The notes under the pieces are model-generated. The model was not told the DNA's origin. It worked only from the letters and a program-made list of their open reading frames with translations, and did not search any database. Position numbers and translations under genes: made by a program. A stretch of 64,000 nucleotides of DNA from an uncultured Bacteroidales bacterium (GTDB taxonomy: Bacteria; Bacteroidota; Bacteroidia; Bacteroidales; Paludibacteraceae), in contig ONBH01000002.1 in NCBI GenBank assembly GCA_900316005.1, positions 62,001 through 126,000 on the forward strand, written 5' to 3'. Of this stretch, positions 22,954-32,360 are shown in pieces. Position 1 is the first letter of the stretch; each line of letters begins with the position of its first letter.

Positions 22954-23988
22954 ATGGCAAGAATAGTAGTTACCGGTGGTACCGGATATATAGGTTCGCA
23001 TACCGTCGTATGCCTGATGCAGCAGGGCTACGAGGTGGTGATAGTAGATAACTTGAGTAATTCCAATACCAATGTGCTGGATGGCATAGCTGCCATTACA
23101 GGCAAGCGTCCTACCTTTGAGAACCTCGACTGCATGGACTACATGAGTATGTCCCGCCTGTTCTCACGCTACACGGATATAGAGGCAATCATTCATTTTG
23201 CAGCCAGCAAGGCGGTGAATGAGTCGGTCGAGAAACCGCTGATGTATTACCGCAACAACATCTCGTCGCTGGTGTCGGTGCTGGATCTGATGCATCAGTT
23301 CAATGTGAATAACATCGTCTTCTCGTCATCCTGCACCGTATATGGTCAGCCCGACAAAGACCACCTGCCCGTCAATGAGACAGCTCCTATCCAGAAGGCC
23401 CTTTCGCCCTATGGCAACACCAAGCAAATCAACGAGGAGATTATCATGGATGAGGCGCACGCTAACCCCAAGATGCACGCTACCATCCTGCGTTACTTCA
23501 ATCCCATCGGTGCCCATCCGTCGGCTATGATCGGTGAGTTGCCCAATGGCGTACCGCAGAACCTGTTGCCCTATCTGACACAGACGGCAGCTGGCCTTCG
23601 TCCGAAACTGCGCGTCTTTGGTAATGATTACAACACGCCTGATGGCAGCTGCATCCGCGACTATATCTATGTCATGGATCTGGCTCGGGCGCATGTGCAG
23701 GCAGTAGAGCGTATGCTCAAGAAACGTAGCACCGAGCAGGTGGAGGTGTTCAACTTAGGTACCGGTCGCGGACTGAGTGTGCTGGAGTTGATCTCGCTCT
23801 TTGAGAAAGCCACCGGCGTAAAGGTGCCCTACGAAATCGTTGCGCGTCGTGAAGGCGATATTGAGCAGGTATGGGCTGACCCGAAGAAGGCGAATGAAGT
23901 ATTAGGCTGGCGCGCCGATACCCCGATAGAAGATGTGCTGCTCTCGGCATGGAACTGGGAGAAGCGAATCCGTAATATTCAATCCTAA
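22954..23988 (+). CDS. galE: UDP-glucose 4-epimerase
   Basis: This 344-residue SDR enzyme interconverts UDP-glucose and UDP-galactose using bound NAD. The NAD loop is VTGGTGYIGSHTVVCL (residues 5-20). The catalytic region has SSSCTVYGQP near residue 125 and the Tyr-X3-Lys motif in SPYGNTKQINEEI near residue 151. RDYIYVMDLARAHV near residue 233 is typical of GalE. It probably supplies sugars for the polysaccharide and lipopolysaccharide pathways; manA follows after 9 bp. Confidence 0.95.
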   Translation: MARIVVTGGTGYIGSHTVVCLMQQGYEVVIVDNLSNSNTNVLDGIAAITGKRPTFENLDCMDYMSMSRLFSRYTDIEAIIHFAASKAVNESVEKPLMYYRNNISSLVSVLDLMHQFNVNNIVFSSSCTVYGQPDKDHLPVNETAPIQKALSPYGNTKQINEEIIMDEAHANPKMHATILRYFNPIGAHPSAMIGELPNGVPQNLLPYLTQTAAGLRPKLRVFGNDYNTPDGSCIRDYIYVMDLARAHVQAVERMLKKRSTEQVEVFNLGTGRGLSVLELISLFEKATGVKVPYEIVARREGDIEQVWADPKKANEVLGWRADTPIEDVLLSAWNWEKRIRNIQS

Positions 23989-23997
23989 TAGCAGCTC

Positions 23998-24924
23998 GTG
24001 TTGTATCCTCTGCTCTTTGAGCCTATCGTACTCCCCAAGGTGTGGGGTAGCGAGAGTTGGGTGTTGTCGGCATACGGCGACAATGCTTCTGTGGTGCGTA
24101 ATGGTTTTCTCAGCGGTAACACCTTGCCGGAAGTGATGGAGATATACATGGACGAACTGCTGGGTGGTAGGGTGTATGACCAATATGGTGATACGTTTCC
24201 GCTGCTCTGTAAGTTCATTCATGTGAACGACAACCTCTCTGTGCAAGTTCATCCCGATGATGAGGCAGCCGCACGTCAGGGGCTATCGGGCAAGACCGAG
24301 ATGTGGTATGTGCACGAAGCGGAACCGGAAGCCGGTATTCTGTTGGGTTTCAATCGCAACACCTCGGCAGAGGAGGTTCGTAGCCTCCTGGGCGAGAACC
24401 GAATCATGGATGTACTCCGTAGGCAGGCTGTGAAGCGTGGCGATGCAGCCTATATCCCCGCCGGTAAGGTGCACGCCTTGTGTAAGGGAACCCATGTGGC
24501 AGAGATTCAGCAGAATAGTGATGTGACGTACCGCCTATACGACTATAACCGCGTGGGATTGGATGGTAAGCTGCGTCCCCTGCATGTAGAGGAGGCTCTT
24601 GAAGTGCTGGATTACGAAGCAGAGCAGGAACCCCTGTTGCACTATAGCTGTGGCGAAAATGAGGCTGCCAATCTGGTACAAGACCCGCATTTTGTGACCA
24701 ACTTGCTGCGCATGACGCACCCCGTGGAGCGCGGTATGGGTGGGTTGGATAGTTTTGTGGTGTATATGTGTGTGGCGGGTAGTGTGCGTCTGGATTGCCC
24801 GGATGATGACTGCGAACCCGTTGTGCTGCAGACCGAAGACGCGGTGCTGATACCGGCAGCGCTAAGTGGCGTGCGACTGACACCCATCAGTGACAAGGCA
24901 GAGCTGTTAGAGACGTATCTGTAG
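23998..24924 (+). CDS. manA: mannose-6-phosphate isomerase, class I
   Basis: This 308-residue zinc enzyme interconverts mannose 6-phosphate and fructose 6-phosphate. It has LFEPIVLPKVWGSESW at the start, the zinc-ligand region HVNDNLSVQVHPDDEAA near residue 82, GKTEMWYV near residue 100, and PAGKVHALCKGTHVAEIQQNSDVTYRLYDYNR near residue 160. There is no ATG at the proper place. Translation starts at GTG 23998 or TTG 24001, directly after galE. A terminator follows. Confidence 0.93.
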   Translation: MLYPLLFEPIVLPKVWGSESWVLSAYGDNASVVRNGFLSGNTLPEVMEIYMDELLGGRVYDQYGDTFPLLCKFIHVNDNLSVQVHPDDEAAARQGLSGKTEMWYVHEAEPEAGILLGFNRNTSAEEVRSLLGENRIMDVLRRQAVKRGDAAYIPAGKVHALCKGTHVAEIQQNSDVTYRLYDYNRVGLDGKLRPLHVEEALEVLDYEAEQEPLLHYSCGENEAANLVQDPHFVTNLLRMTHPVERGMGGLDSFVVYMCVAGSVRLDCPDDDCEPVVLQTEDAVLIPAALSGVRLTPISDKAELLETYL

Positions 24925-24967
24925 AATGGAGAATGGAAAATTATCCGTCATAACGTCATAATGAAAT

Positions 24968-25000
24968 AAGAAAGCGCAGGTTGTTGCCTGCGCTTTTCTT
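24968..25000. terminator. bidirectional terminator between manA and the outer-membrane protein gene
   Basis: AAAGCGCAGG (24971-24980) pairs perfectly with CCTGCGCTTT (24987-24996) around TTGTTG, with A- and T-rich flanks. It separates two convergent transcripts. Confidence 0.9.
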
Positions 25001-25724
25001 ATTGCTTCCCGAAGATGAACCCGACATACAGTCGCGGTCCGGAGGGGGAGATGAAGTTACTCCAGCTTACATTGGGGCTGAGCGAGCTACCGCTTTTGCC
25101 GAAGGGTAACATATAATCCACGCGCAGCAGCAGGGCTGCCAGGTGACCTAATTTAAATTCCATGCCTACGTAGGGGTCTAATAGGAAGTAAGGCGTGGAG
25201 GTGTACGATGCATTGAACACCGTGGTGGAGCCGGATACCTGTTCGGCAGACGAAGGCACGTAGAGGCGCCGCGTCTTACCGCCGCCAACACCCATACCGA
25301 TGAGCGGACGAATAAGACCGAGGTCCCAGTAGAAGTCACAGATAGCTTGTGCCCAGGCCGTACGGATACTACTGCCACTCTTCATCAGGGGCATCGTGCT
25401 AATGGCACCCTCTGCACCGAGGTGTATATGGTCGATAAGATGCATGCGTAGCATACCACCCAAGCCCAAGGTGACTCCGTCGCGTGGCAGATCGGTGACA
25501 TTCGGTACTGCCTTCAGACTGCCGTTGCGAAAGAGTTCGTCGGGTGATTGGGAGAAGGCATAGCCGATATGCAGCAGCATACCGCCCGAGAAACCCGTCA
25601 CGATTTTTCGTTCTTTCTTCTCCTTACCTTGCTTAGCGGCGACGGCAGTGCTATCTCGCGCCACAACCGGCTCTACTGCGATGAGCAGAGCCAGTAGTGG
25701 AAGCAACCATTTCAGATGTCTCAT
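24999..25724 (-). CDS. outer-membrane beta-barrel-like protein
   Basis: This 241-residue protein has a signal peptide (MRHLKWLLPLLALLIAVEPVVA) and a lysine-rich linker. Glycine/aromatic-alternating strands follow (GFSGGMLLHIGYAFSQ; GVTLGLGGMLRMHLIDHIHLGAEGA), and it ends in RLYVGFIFGKQ, as in small outer-membrane barrels. Function is unknown. Its start overlaps the deoD stop by 4 bp, so it is translated from the mfd-kdsB-deoD transcript. Confidence 0.75.
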   Translation of the reverse strand: MRHLKWLLPLLALLIAVEPVVARDSTAVAAKQGKEKKERKIVTGFSGGMLLHIGYAFSQSPDELFRNGSLKAVPNVTDLPRDGVTLGLGGMLRMHLIDHIHLGAEGAISTMPLMKSGSSIRTAWAQAICDFYWDLGLIRPLIGMGVGGGKTRRLYVPSSAEQVSGSTTVFNASYTSTPYFLLDPYVGMEFKLGHLAALLLRVDYMLPFGKSGSSLSPNVSWSNFISPSGPRLYVGFIFGKQ

Positions 25725-26431
25725 ACCAGCGAGAAAGCTACATCCATCATCTTGGTGAAGGTGTTCTGGCGCTCTTCGGCAGTAGTGGCCTCACCGGTGA
25801 GGATATGGTCGCTAACGGTGCAGATGACCAGCGCTTTCTTGCCGGCGCGTGCTGCATTCATGTACAGCGAGGGTGCTTCCATCTCGTCGGCCAGCACACC
25901 CATTTTTGTCCAGTTGGCCTTGCGCTCGTCTTCGCAGTAGAAGATGTCGGCGGAGAAGACGTTACCTACGTGGTAGGTGTAACCGAACTTCTCGCAGGCT
26001 TCTACGGCGCGACGGCATAGGTCGAAGTCGGCGATAGGTGCATAGTGACCGGGCAGATTATACTGCTGACCGTAGTTGCTGTCGGTGCAGCTGCCTTGCG
26101 CAATAACGAGGTCGCCCAGGTGTACATACATCTGGCGTGCGCCGCACGAACCCACGCGGATGATGGTGTCAACATCGTAGAAGTTGAAGAGCTCGTAGGT
26201 GTAGATACCTATCGAGGGAATTCCCATACCATGACCCATGACGGTAACGGGTTTGCCATTGTGGGTGCCTGTATAGGCTAACATGCTGCGTACGTTATTG
26301 ACTAACACGGGGTTATCCAGATACTTCTCAGCCATCAGCTTGGCGCGCAGGGGATCACCTGCCATAATCATTGTCTTGGCGATTTCGCCATACTTTGCCC
26401 CAATGTGGGGAGTTGGTGTGTTGTGTTCCAT
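25721..26431 (-). CDS. deoD: purine-nucleoside phosphorylase, DeoD type
   Basis: This 236-residue enzyme splits purine (deoxy)nucleosides with phosphate. It follows the hexameric DeoD family throughout: PHIGAKYGEIAKTMIMAGDPLRAK, GHGMGIPSIGIYTYEL near residue 65, RVGSCGA near residue 91, the substrate loop DEMEAPSLYMNAARAGKKAL near residue 184 and ICTVSDHILTGE with the catalytic Asp. The family usually has EMEAAALY or a close variant, so PS here is a small departure. It is downstream of kdsB on the same strand. Confidence 0.95.
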   Translation of the reverse strand: MEHNTPTPHIGAKYGEIAKTMIMAGDPLRAKLMAEKYLDNPVLVNNVRSMLAYTGTHNGKPVTVMGHGMGIPSIGIYTYELFNFYDVDTIIRVGSCGARQMYVHLGDLVIAQGSCTDSNYGQQYNLPGHYAPIADFDLCRRAVEACEKFGYTYHVGNVFSADIFYCEDERKANWTKMGVLADEMEAPSLYMNAARAGKKALVICTVSDHILTGEATTAEERQNTFTKMMDVAFSLV

Positions 26432-26486
26432 ACTATTAATGTTTTTTTCGTTATTTTCGTAGTTTATGTAGTTTTCGTTATAATTT

Positions 26487-27272
26487 TCAATTTTCCATTT
26501 TCAGTTTCGCTGCAAATTCGTTTGCAGCGACGAGGTCTTCGGGTGTATCGATACCGATGGTCTGTACATCGGTCATCGCCACGCGGATTTGGTAGCCGTT
26601 CTCGAGCCAGCGGAGTTGTTCCAAACTCTCGTTCAGTTCAGCCTCAGAGGGCGGCAGTTGGGTTATCCGACGCAGGATATCAGCGCGGTAGGCATACATG
26701 CCGATGTGCTTGTAGTGCTTGTGCTGCTTGAGCCAGTCCTCACGCGGAATACCGCGCAGGTAGGGTATGACGCTGCGCGAGAAGAGCAGCGCGTTGTGTG
26801 TCTTTTCTGAGAATACGACTTTCGGGCTGTTGGGGTTCTCCAGGGCTGTAAGTCCGTCCTCTTCGGTAAAGGGTTTGACCAGGGTGGCTATCTCAGTGGG
26901 GAAACAAGCCTGCAGGGCACGTATCTGCTCGGGTTGGATAAACGGCTCGTCGCCTTGGATATTGATGATTACCCAATCGTCCAATCGTAAATCGTCTAAT
27001 CGTAAATCGTCCAATCGTAAATTTAAAAAGGCTTCGAGGCAGCGGTCGGTGCCGCACCGGTGGTCGCTGCGGGTCATGACTGCCTCGCCGCCAAATGCGT
27101 GCACGCAGTTGAGGATGCGCTCATCGTCGGTGGCGACCACGACGCGGTCTAACGCCTTACGAGCCTGCTCATAGACGCGCTGAATCATCGGTTTGCCACC
27201 GATGAGTGCCAGCGGCTTACCCGGGAAACGGGTGCTGGCATAACGTGCCGGTATTATTCCGATAAATTGCAT
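26487..27272 (-). CDS. kdsB: 3-deoxy-manno-octulosonate cytidylyltransferase with an in-frame repeat
   Basis: This 261-residue enzyme activates Kdo as CMP-Kdo for lipid A inner-core synthesis. Motifs: IPARYASTRFPGKPLALIGGKPMIQRVY at the start, DHRCGTDRCLEAF near residue 70, and VIINIQGDEPFIQPEQI near residue 101. Between the last two, residues 85-99 are three exact LRLDD units encoded by a 15-bp tandem repeat. Other family members have a variable loop here, so the enzyme may tolerate it. The gene overlaps the mfd 3' end by 19 bp. Confidence 0.95.
   Translation of the reverse strand: MQFIGIIPARYASTRFPGKPLALIGGKPMIQRVYEQARKALDRVVVATDDERILNCVHAFGGEAVMTRSDHRCGTDRCLEAFLNLRLDDLRLDDLRLDDWVIINIQGDEPFIQPEQIRALQACFPTEIATLVKPFTEEDGLTALENPNSPKVVFSEKTHNALLFSRSVIPYLRGIPREDWLKQHKHYKHIGMYAYRADILRRITQLPPSEAELNESLEQLRWLENGYQIRVAMTDVQTIGIDTPEDLVAANEFAAKLKMEN
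26976..27020. repeat. 15-bp tandem repeat inside kdsB
   Basis: Three units (TTACGATTGGACGAT on the minus strand; the middle unit has GAC/GAT variation only at synonymous positions) encode LRLDD three times. The unit looks like the short intergenic repeats of this genome rather than like kdsB sequence. Confidence 0.9.
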
Positions 27273-30200
27273 ATCTTATTCAGTAGGTTAAGTGCACCCT
27301 GTAGGGTACGCACGTTGGTTATGGTGATGTATTTCTTGCCGGTAGATTTCCCTTTCCTATCGACGACTTCGTGGAACTGGCATCTGTCGAGATGCATTCG
27401 TACGTAATCGACGATCCGGTGTAATGCGTCGCTATGTAGGTACGCGGGGTTTTTGCTTTGGAGGTATAGAGCCATGCGTTCGCCTTTGAGGTGAATCTTC
27501 TCGATACCCAATTGGCAGCATACCCAACGGATACGCACCACGTTCATCAGCTCTTCGGCTTCTTCGGGTAGCGGGCCGAAGCGGTCGATAAGGCGCCGCT
27601 TGAATTCGGTCATCTCGTCCTCGTTGCGCAGACTGTCCAGTTCGCGATAGAGGGCGATACGCTCGGGGATGTTTTCGATATAGGTATTCGGGAAGCTGAC
27701 GGGTATATCGGTCTCCAGCTGCGAGTCTGAGCACCAGGCGGTCTTATGATTTATCCGCAGGTTGTCATCCTCGTCATTAGTGGGTACACCTTCCTCTTCC
27801 TTCAGTTCTTCGACCGCTTCGTTGAGGATTCGCTGATAGGTCTCGTAGCCGAGGTCGGCGATGAAGCCTGACTGTTCGGCGCCGAGCAGGTTACCGGCAC
27901 CTCGGATGTCAAGATCCTGCATGGCGAGGTTAAAGCCCGAACCGGGTTCTGCGAAGATGGAAAGAGCATCCAGTCGCCTCCGAGCCTCGGGGGTAAGCAG
28001 TTCGCGATCGGGGGTTACCAGGTAGCAATAGGCTTTGCGATTGGAGCGCCCGACTCGCCCACGAAGCTGATGCAGGTCTGCCAGTCCGTAGTGCTGTGCC
28101 GAGTAGATAATCATGGTGTTGACGTTAGGTATATCCACACCCGATTCGATGATGGTAGTGGATACCAGTACGTCGTAGTCGTAGTTGATGAAGGCCTCGA
28201 GTCGTTTCTCGGTCTCGTCGCCGGGCATCTGACCATGGGCGGTGATGATTCGTGCGTCGGGACAGAGTCGATGAATGCGTGCCTCAATGCGGGGTAGCAT
28301 CTCGATGCGGTTGCTGACGACGAATATCTGGCCGTTACGTTGCAACTCGATGTCAATAGCCTCCTTGATGATATCCTCGTCTTCTATGCCGATGATCTCT
28401 GTCTGTACGGGGAAGCGGTTGGGTGGAGCTGTGTTGATGACGCTCAGATCGCGCGCACCGAGCAGTGAGAACTGCAGGGTACGCGGTATCGGGGTCGCCG
28501 TCAGGGTCAGTACATCTACGTTGGCACGCAGGCTCTTCAGTTTCTCCTTAACCGACACGCCGAACTTCTGTTCCTCGTCAATGATGAGCAACCCCAGGTC
28601 TTTCCACTTGACTTGTTTGCCAACCAGTTTGTGTGTGCCGATGAGGATGTCGATATTACCTTTTTGCAGGTTATCCAGTATCTCCTTCACTTCCTTGGCA
28701 GACTTAGTCCGGCTGAGATATTCCACGCGTACGGGGAACTGGCGGAAGCGTTCGCGGAAGGTGTTGTAGTGCTGCAGGGCAAGAACGGTAGTGGGCACCA
28801 GTACGGCAGTCTGTTTGCCGCTGGTGGCTACCTTGAATGCCGCGCGCATTGCCACCTCGGTCTTGCCGAAACCTACATCGCCGCAGATGAGACGGTCCAT
28901 AGGCTCGTGGCTCTCCAAGTCGTGTTTGACATCGAGCGTCGCCTTCGCCTGGTCAATGGTGTCCTCGTAGATGAAGCTGGCCTCCAGCTCATGCTGCATA
29001 TAATCATCGGGCGGATAAGCAAAGCCGCCGAGGCTCTTGCGCTTGGCGTATAGTTGTATGAGTTCGCGGGCGATATCCTTAACTTTGCTCTTGGTGCGTT
29101 CCTTGAGTCGCTCCCAAGCGCCGGAACCCAGTTTGGAGATCGTCGGTTCGGTGCCTTCCTTACCCTTGTATTTGGCGATACGGTGCAGGTTATGGATGGA
29201 TACGAAGATGGTATCGCCGTCGCGGTAGTTGAGCTTGAGCATCTCCTGCAACTTGCCGTTGACAGCTGTGGTGACCAATCCGCCGAAGAGTCCGATACCA
29301 TGGTCGCTGTGTACGACGTAGTCGCCGGGTTGGAGTTGGTTGATCTCCTTGAGCGTCAGCATCGCCTTGCCGCGCCGAGCATTCTCGCTGGTGAGCGTCA
29401 CGCGGTGGTAGCGCTCGAATATCTGATGGTCGGTGTAGCAGGCGCACTTAGCGTCGTGGTCTATCCAGCCGGCATGCAGCGTACGGTTGACGGGTATGAG
29501 TCGTACCGCCTCCTTGCCGCTGCCCTCGGCTTCGGCGTCGAGGATGGCCTGCAGGCGGTCGGCCTGTTTCTTCTGGTCCGAGAGGATGTAGATGCGGTAA
29601 CCCGCTTCGTGTAGCCGGTTGATGTCCTGTGTCAGGAGCGAGAAGTCTTTGTTAAAGACGGGCTGGGGCAGGGTATCAAAGGTGATGCGTTCGTGTGTGG
29701 GGAAGTACGACTTGTCGCGCCACTCGAGGGTGGTTGATTGGCTGAGGTCAGGCTTCTGTTCTGCCCACTTATAGAAGACTACGTTCCAGTCGTTGGAACA
29801 CCAGAGTGTATCTTGGCTGAGATAGTCCGTCAGGTAGGTGGGCTTTGCTTCGGCCTCTTCCGGTTGGGTAGCGACGATCTCAATATGCTTGCAGCGTTCG
29901 TCGGATAACTGGGTCTCGATATCGAATGTGCGGATGGAGTCTATCTCATCGCCAAAGAAATCCAGGCGATACGGGTCTTCGTGCGCGTAACTATAGATAT
30001 CTACGATGCCGCCGCGTATGGCATACTGACCGGGTTCATAGACAAAGTCCACGCGCTGGAAGTTGAGTTCCGTGAGTCGGTCGGCAAGCTGCCCGATTGA
30101 CTGCGTCTGCCCTTCCTCTAAGGCGAATGAAGAGCCCTGCAGTTGGTCCCTGGCCGGAACTGTTTCCGTCAGTGCCTCGGGGTAGGTGACGATGATGCAG

Positions 30201-30556
30201 TCACCACCCTGGCTCAGGGTTGCCAGCACCTCGGTTCGCTGAATAACCATCGCCTCATCACGTTGCTGCCTGCGGCGGTGCGAAACGGGGAAGAAGAACA
30301 CGTTAGCCTCCAGCGAACGCAGGTCGCCAAACAGGTATTGTGCCTCATCGGCATTATCGGCGATAAGTAGGATGGGCGAATCGGTTCTCGGTTCCGCTTT
30401 CTCGGCGAGGGCACGGAGCACAATTGAAGCCGCCGAACCGTTGAGACCGGCAAGCAGAATGTGCGTCGCGGGGCGCTTATTGGCACCCATACGCTCACGC
30501 AACACCCCTATGGCGGGGTGCAGACGCAGTTGCTCATATAGGTCTCTTAGTTCCAT
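27254..30556 (-). CDS. mfd: transcription-repair coupling factor
   Basis: This 1100-residue DNA translocase removes stalled RNA polymerase at lesions and recruits UvrA. The order of parts is as expected: an N-terminal UvrB-like module (residues about 1-330), the RNA-polymerase-interaction domain beginning at LQPGDYVVHSDHGIGLFGGL near residue 404, and the RecG-like motor with Walker A GDVGFGKTEVAMRAAF near residue 560 and box DEEQ (LLIIDEEQKFGV near residue 660). QLRGRVGRSNRKAYCYL follows near residue 830, then the C-terminal domain. It has its own promoter at 30575-30606. Confidence 0.97.
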   Translation of the reverse strand: MELRDLYEQLRLHPAIGVLRERMGANKRPATHILLAGLNGSAASIVLRALAEKAEPRTDSPILLIADNADEAQYLFGDLRSLEANVFFFPVSHRRRQQRDEAMVIQRTEVLATLSQGGDCIIVTYPEALTETVPARDQLQGSSFALEEGQTQSIGQLADRLTELNFQRVDFVYEPGQYAIRGGIVDIYSYAHEDPYRLDFFGDEIDSIRTFDIETQLSDERCKHIEIVATQPEEAEAKPTYLTDYLSQDTLWCSNDWNVVFYKWAEQKPDLSQSTTLEWRDKSYFPTHERITFDTLPQPVFNKDFSLLTQDINRLHEAGYRIYILSDQKKQADRLQAILDAEAEGSGKEAVRLIPVNRTLHAGWIDHDAKCACYTDHQIFERYHRVTLTSENARRGKAMLTLKEINQLQPGDYVVHSDHGIGLFGGLVTTAVNGKLQEMLKLNYRDGDTIFVSIHNLHRIAKYKGKEGTEPTISKLGSGAWERLKERTKSKVKDIARELIQLYAKRKSLGGFAYPPDDYMQHELEASFIYEDTIDQAKATLDVKHDLESHEPMDRLICGDVGFGKTEVAMRAAFKVATSGKQTAVLVPTTVLALQHYNTFRERFRQFPVRVEYLSRTKSAKEVKEILDNLQKGNIDILIGTHKLVGKQVKWKDLGLLIIDEEQKFGVSVKEKLKSLRANVDVLTLTATPIPRTLQFSLLGARDLSVINTAPPNRFPVQTEIIGIEDEDIIKEAIDIELQRNGQIFVVSNRIEMLPRIEARIHRLCPDARIITAHGQMPGDETEKRLEAFINYDYDVLVSTTIIESGVDIPNVNTMIIYSAQHYGLADLHQLRGRVGRSNRKAYCYLVTPDRELLTPEARRRLDALSIFAEPGSGFNLAMQDLDIRGAGNLLGAEQSGFIADLGYETYQRILNEAVEELKEEEGVPTNDEDDNLRINHKTAWCSDSQLETDIPVSFPNTYIENIPERIALYRELDSLRNEDEMTEFKRRLIDRFGPLPEEAEELMNVVRIRWVCCQLGIEKIHLKGERMALYLQSKNPAYLHSDALHRIVDYVRMHLDRCQFHEVVDRKGKSTGKKYITITNVRTLQGALNLLNKICNLSE

Positions 30557-30574
30557 TTGTTTTCAAATAGCGTG

Positions 30575-30606
30575 CAAAGATACAATTTTTTTTTGAATTA
30601 CGCAAA
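30575..30606 (-). promoter_or_regulatory. promoter of mfd-kdsB-deoD
   Basis: Minus strand: TTTG (30603-30606), a 20-bp spacer, and TATCTTTG (30575-30582). It sits in the 61-bp gap after nptA, so mfd need not depend on the polysaccharide transcript. Confidence 0.85.
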
Positions 30607-30617
30607 TAAATGTGTGC

Positions 30618-32324
30618 TTATTTATCGTGTTTGTGTTCGTAGAGTGCTTCTTCTACATTGATGATGTAGTCTGCCATCTTCTCCAATTCGAGGACGATAT
30701 CCATGTAGTTGACACCGGTTCCATAGTCGTAGAGGTGTTCGGTGATATCCTGCATGTTGCGGATTTTGAGTTCATCGCGCAGGTTGTTGATTTCGTTCTC
30801 CATATTGGTCATATCGAGGAACTCCTTGCGGGTGATGTTAATATTCTCAAGTGCCTCAACCATCTTGGCTTCTGCGCTGCTGACCAGGTACATCATCAGT
30901 TCTACATTCTTCTCCTGCTCTTCGGTGAAGACCACCTTGTTCTCATGCTTATGGCGGATGTAGCGCGAGAGGTTGTAGTTGGCATCGCCCACCGACTCTA
31001 ACTCGCCTACGATACGTAGCATCTTGTGCACCTCACGCTTGGACTGCTCGGACAGACGACCATCGGCCACCTGGTTCAGGTATTGTGCAATCTCGTATTC
31101 CATACGGTCGCATATACCTTCGTATTTCTCCACGCGTGAGAACGTCATGGCAAACTCGGTGCTGTCCTTCTCGTTGAAGAGGTCATGAATCATGCCAACC
31201 ATACGTTGGGTGCGAACGGCAAAGACTTGAATCTCCTTCCAGGCTTGCAGGATGGACAACTCGGAGGTGGACATCAGGCCACCGGAGATGAAGTGCAACT
31301 CGCGGTCGGTGTCTTTCTGCTCGGGCTTGGATGGGATAAGCCACATAACTAATTTCTCCATCAGCGGCACCATCCAGATGAGAATGAGGGTGTTGGTTAC
31401 GTTGAAGGCGGTGTGAAAGGTGGCCAGGATGGCATTGAGTTTGTCAGGCGATACATTGCTGGGTACACCAGGCTCGAAGTCCACACCCCACAACCGGCAT
31501 ACGCCGCCCACGAAGATGCGGAAGATGCAGAGCACCCAGATGACGCCGAAGAGGTTAAATACCAAGTGTGCCAGGGCAGCACGGCGTGCCTGCACCGAGG
31601 CGGAGAGGGCTACCACGTTAGAGGTAATGGTTGTACCGATATTCTCGCCCAAGACGAGTGCGATACCCATGTCGATAGGCAGTACGTGCGCCGAGCAGAG
31701 TGTCATGGTGATAGCCATGATGGCTGCCGAACTCTGTACCGCAAAGGTCAGTATGCCGCCGACCAGCAGGTACAGAAAGTAACTACCGTAGCCCCAACTG
31801 GAGGTGGCAATGAAGAAGTTGCGAACGGGTGCCATCTGGTCTAATTGCATCTCGGTGGCATTGATCTTCAGCGTCGTCAGACCCAAGAGCATGAATGACA
31901 GACCAATGAGGAAATCACCTAAGTTGGCATTCTTCTTCATGTAAATCAACATGACCGCCAGGGCAATAAGTGTATAGACAACCAGCCTCAGGTCAAACGA
32001 ACCGCCGCCCAGTACCATGATCCATGCCGTAAAGGTCGTTCCGATATTGGCACCCATGATGACGGAGATTGCCTGGCTCAGCGTGAGAATACCCGCTGAT
32101 ACGAAGCTGACGGTCATCACCGTAGTGGCTGTGGATGACTGCACGGCAGCTGTGATTCCTGCACCTGTCAACACGCCGGTGAAGCGGTTGGTGGTCATGG
32201 TGCCCAGTACATTACTCAGTTTGCTACCTGCCATCTTCTGCAGGCCTTCACTCATCACTTTCATTCCGTACATCAGCATGGCTACGGAACCAAAGAGCGT
32301 GATAATCTGTAAAGCTAATTCCAT
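30618..32324 (-). CDS. Na/Pi cotransporter family protein with PhoU domain
   Basis: This 568-residue inner-membrane protein has two inverted copies of the NaPi-II repeat with QSS motifs: AAVQSSTATTVMTVSFVSAG near residue 60 and FAVQSSAAIMAITMTL near residue 205, each followed by an ANIGTT or ENIGTT signature. A PhoU-like helical domain (residues about 350-550) forms the cytoplasmic tail. It should move phosphate with sodium; the tail may sense phosphate. It lies downstream of the polysaccharide cluster on the same strand; the 36-bp gap holds TTTCGTAGTTT-type repeats, also seen at 26436-26482. Confidence 0.93.
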   Translation of the reverse strand: MELALQIITLFGSVAMLMYGMKVMSEGLQKMAGSKLSNVLGTMTTNRFTGVLTGAGITAAVQSSTATTVMTVSFVSAGILTLSQAISVIMGANIGTTFTAWIMVLGGGSFDLRLVVYTLIALAVMLIYMKKNANLGDFLIGLSFMLLGLTTLKINATEMQLDQMAPVRNFFIATSSWGYGSYFLYLLVGGILTFAVQSSAAIMAITMTLCSAHVLPIDMGIALVLGENIGTTITSNVVALSASVQARRAALAHLVFNLFGVIWVLCIFRIFVGGVCRLWGVDFEPGVPSNVSPDKLNAILATFHTAFNVTNTLILIWMVPLMEKLVMWLIPSKPEQKDTDRELHFISGGLMSTSELSILQAWKEIQVFAVRTQRMVGMIHDLFNEKDSTEFAMTFSRVEKYEGICDRMEYEIAQYLNQVADGRLSEQSKREVHKMLRIVGELESVGDANYNLSRYIRHKHENKVVFTEEQEKNVELMMYLVSSAEAKMVEALENINITRKEFLDMTNMENEINNLRDELKIRNMQDITEHLYDYGTGVNYMDIVLELEKMADYIINVEEALYEHKHDK

Positions 32325-32360
32325 ATAGTGTTATTTTTGTTTTTTCGTAGTTTGCGTATT

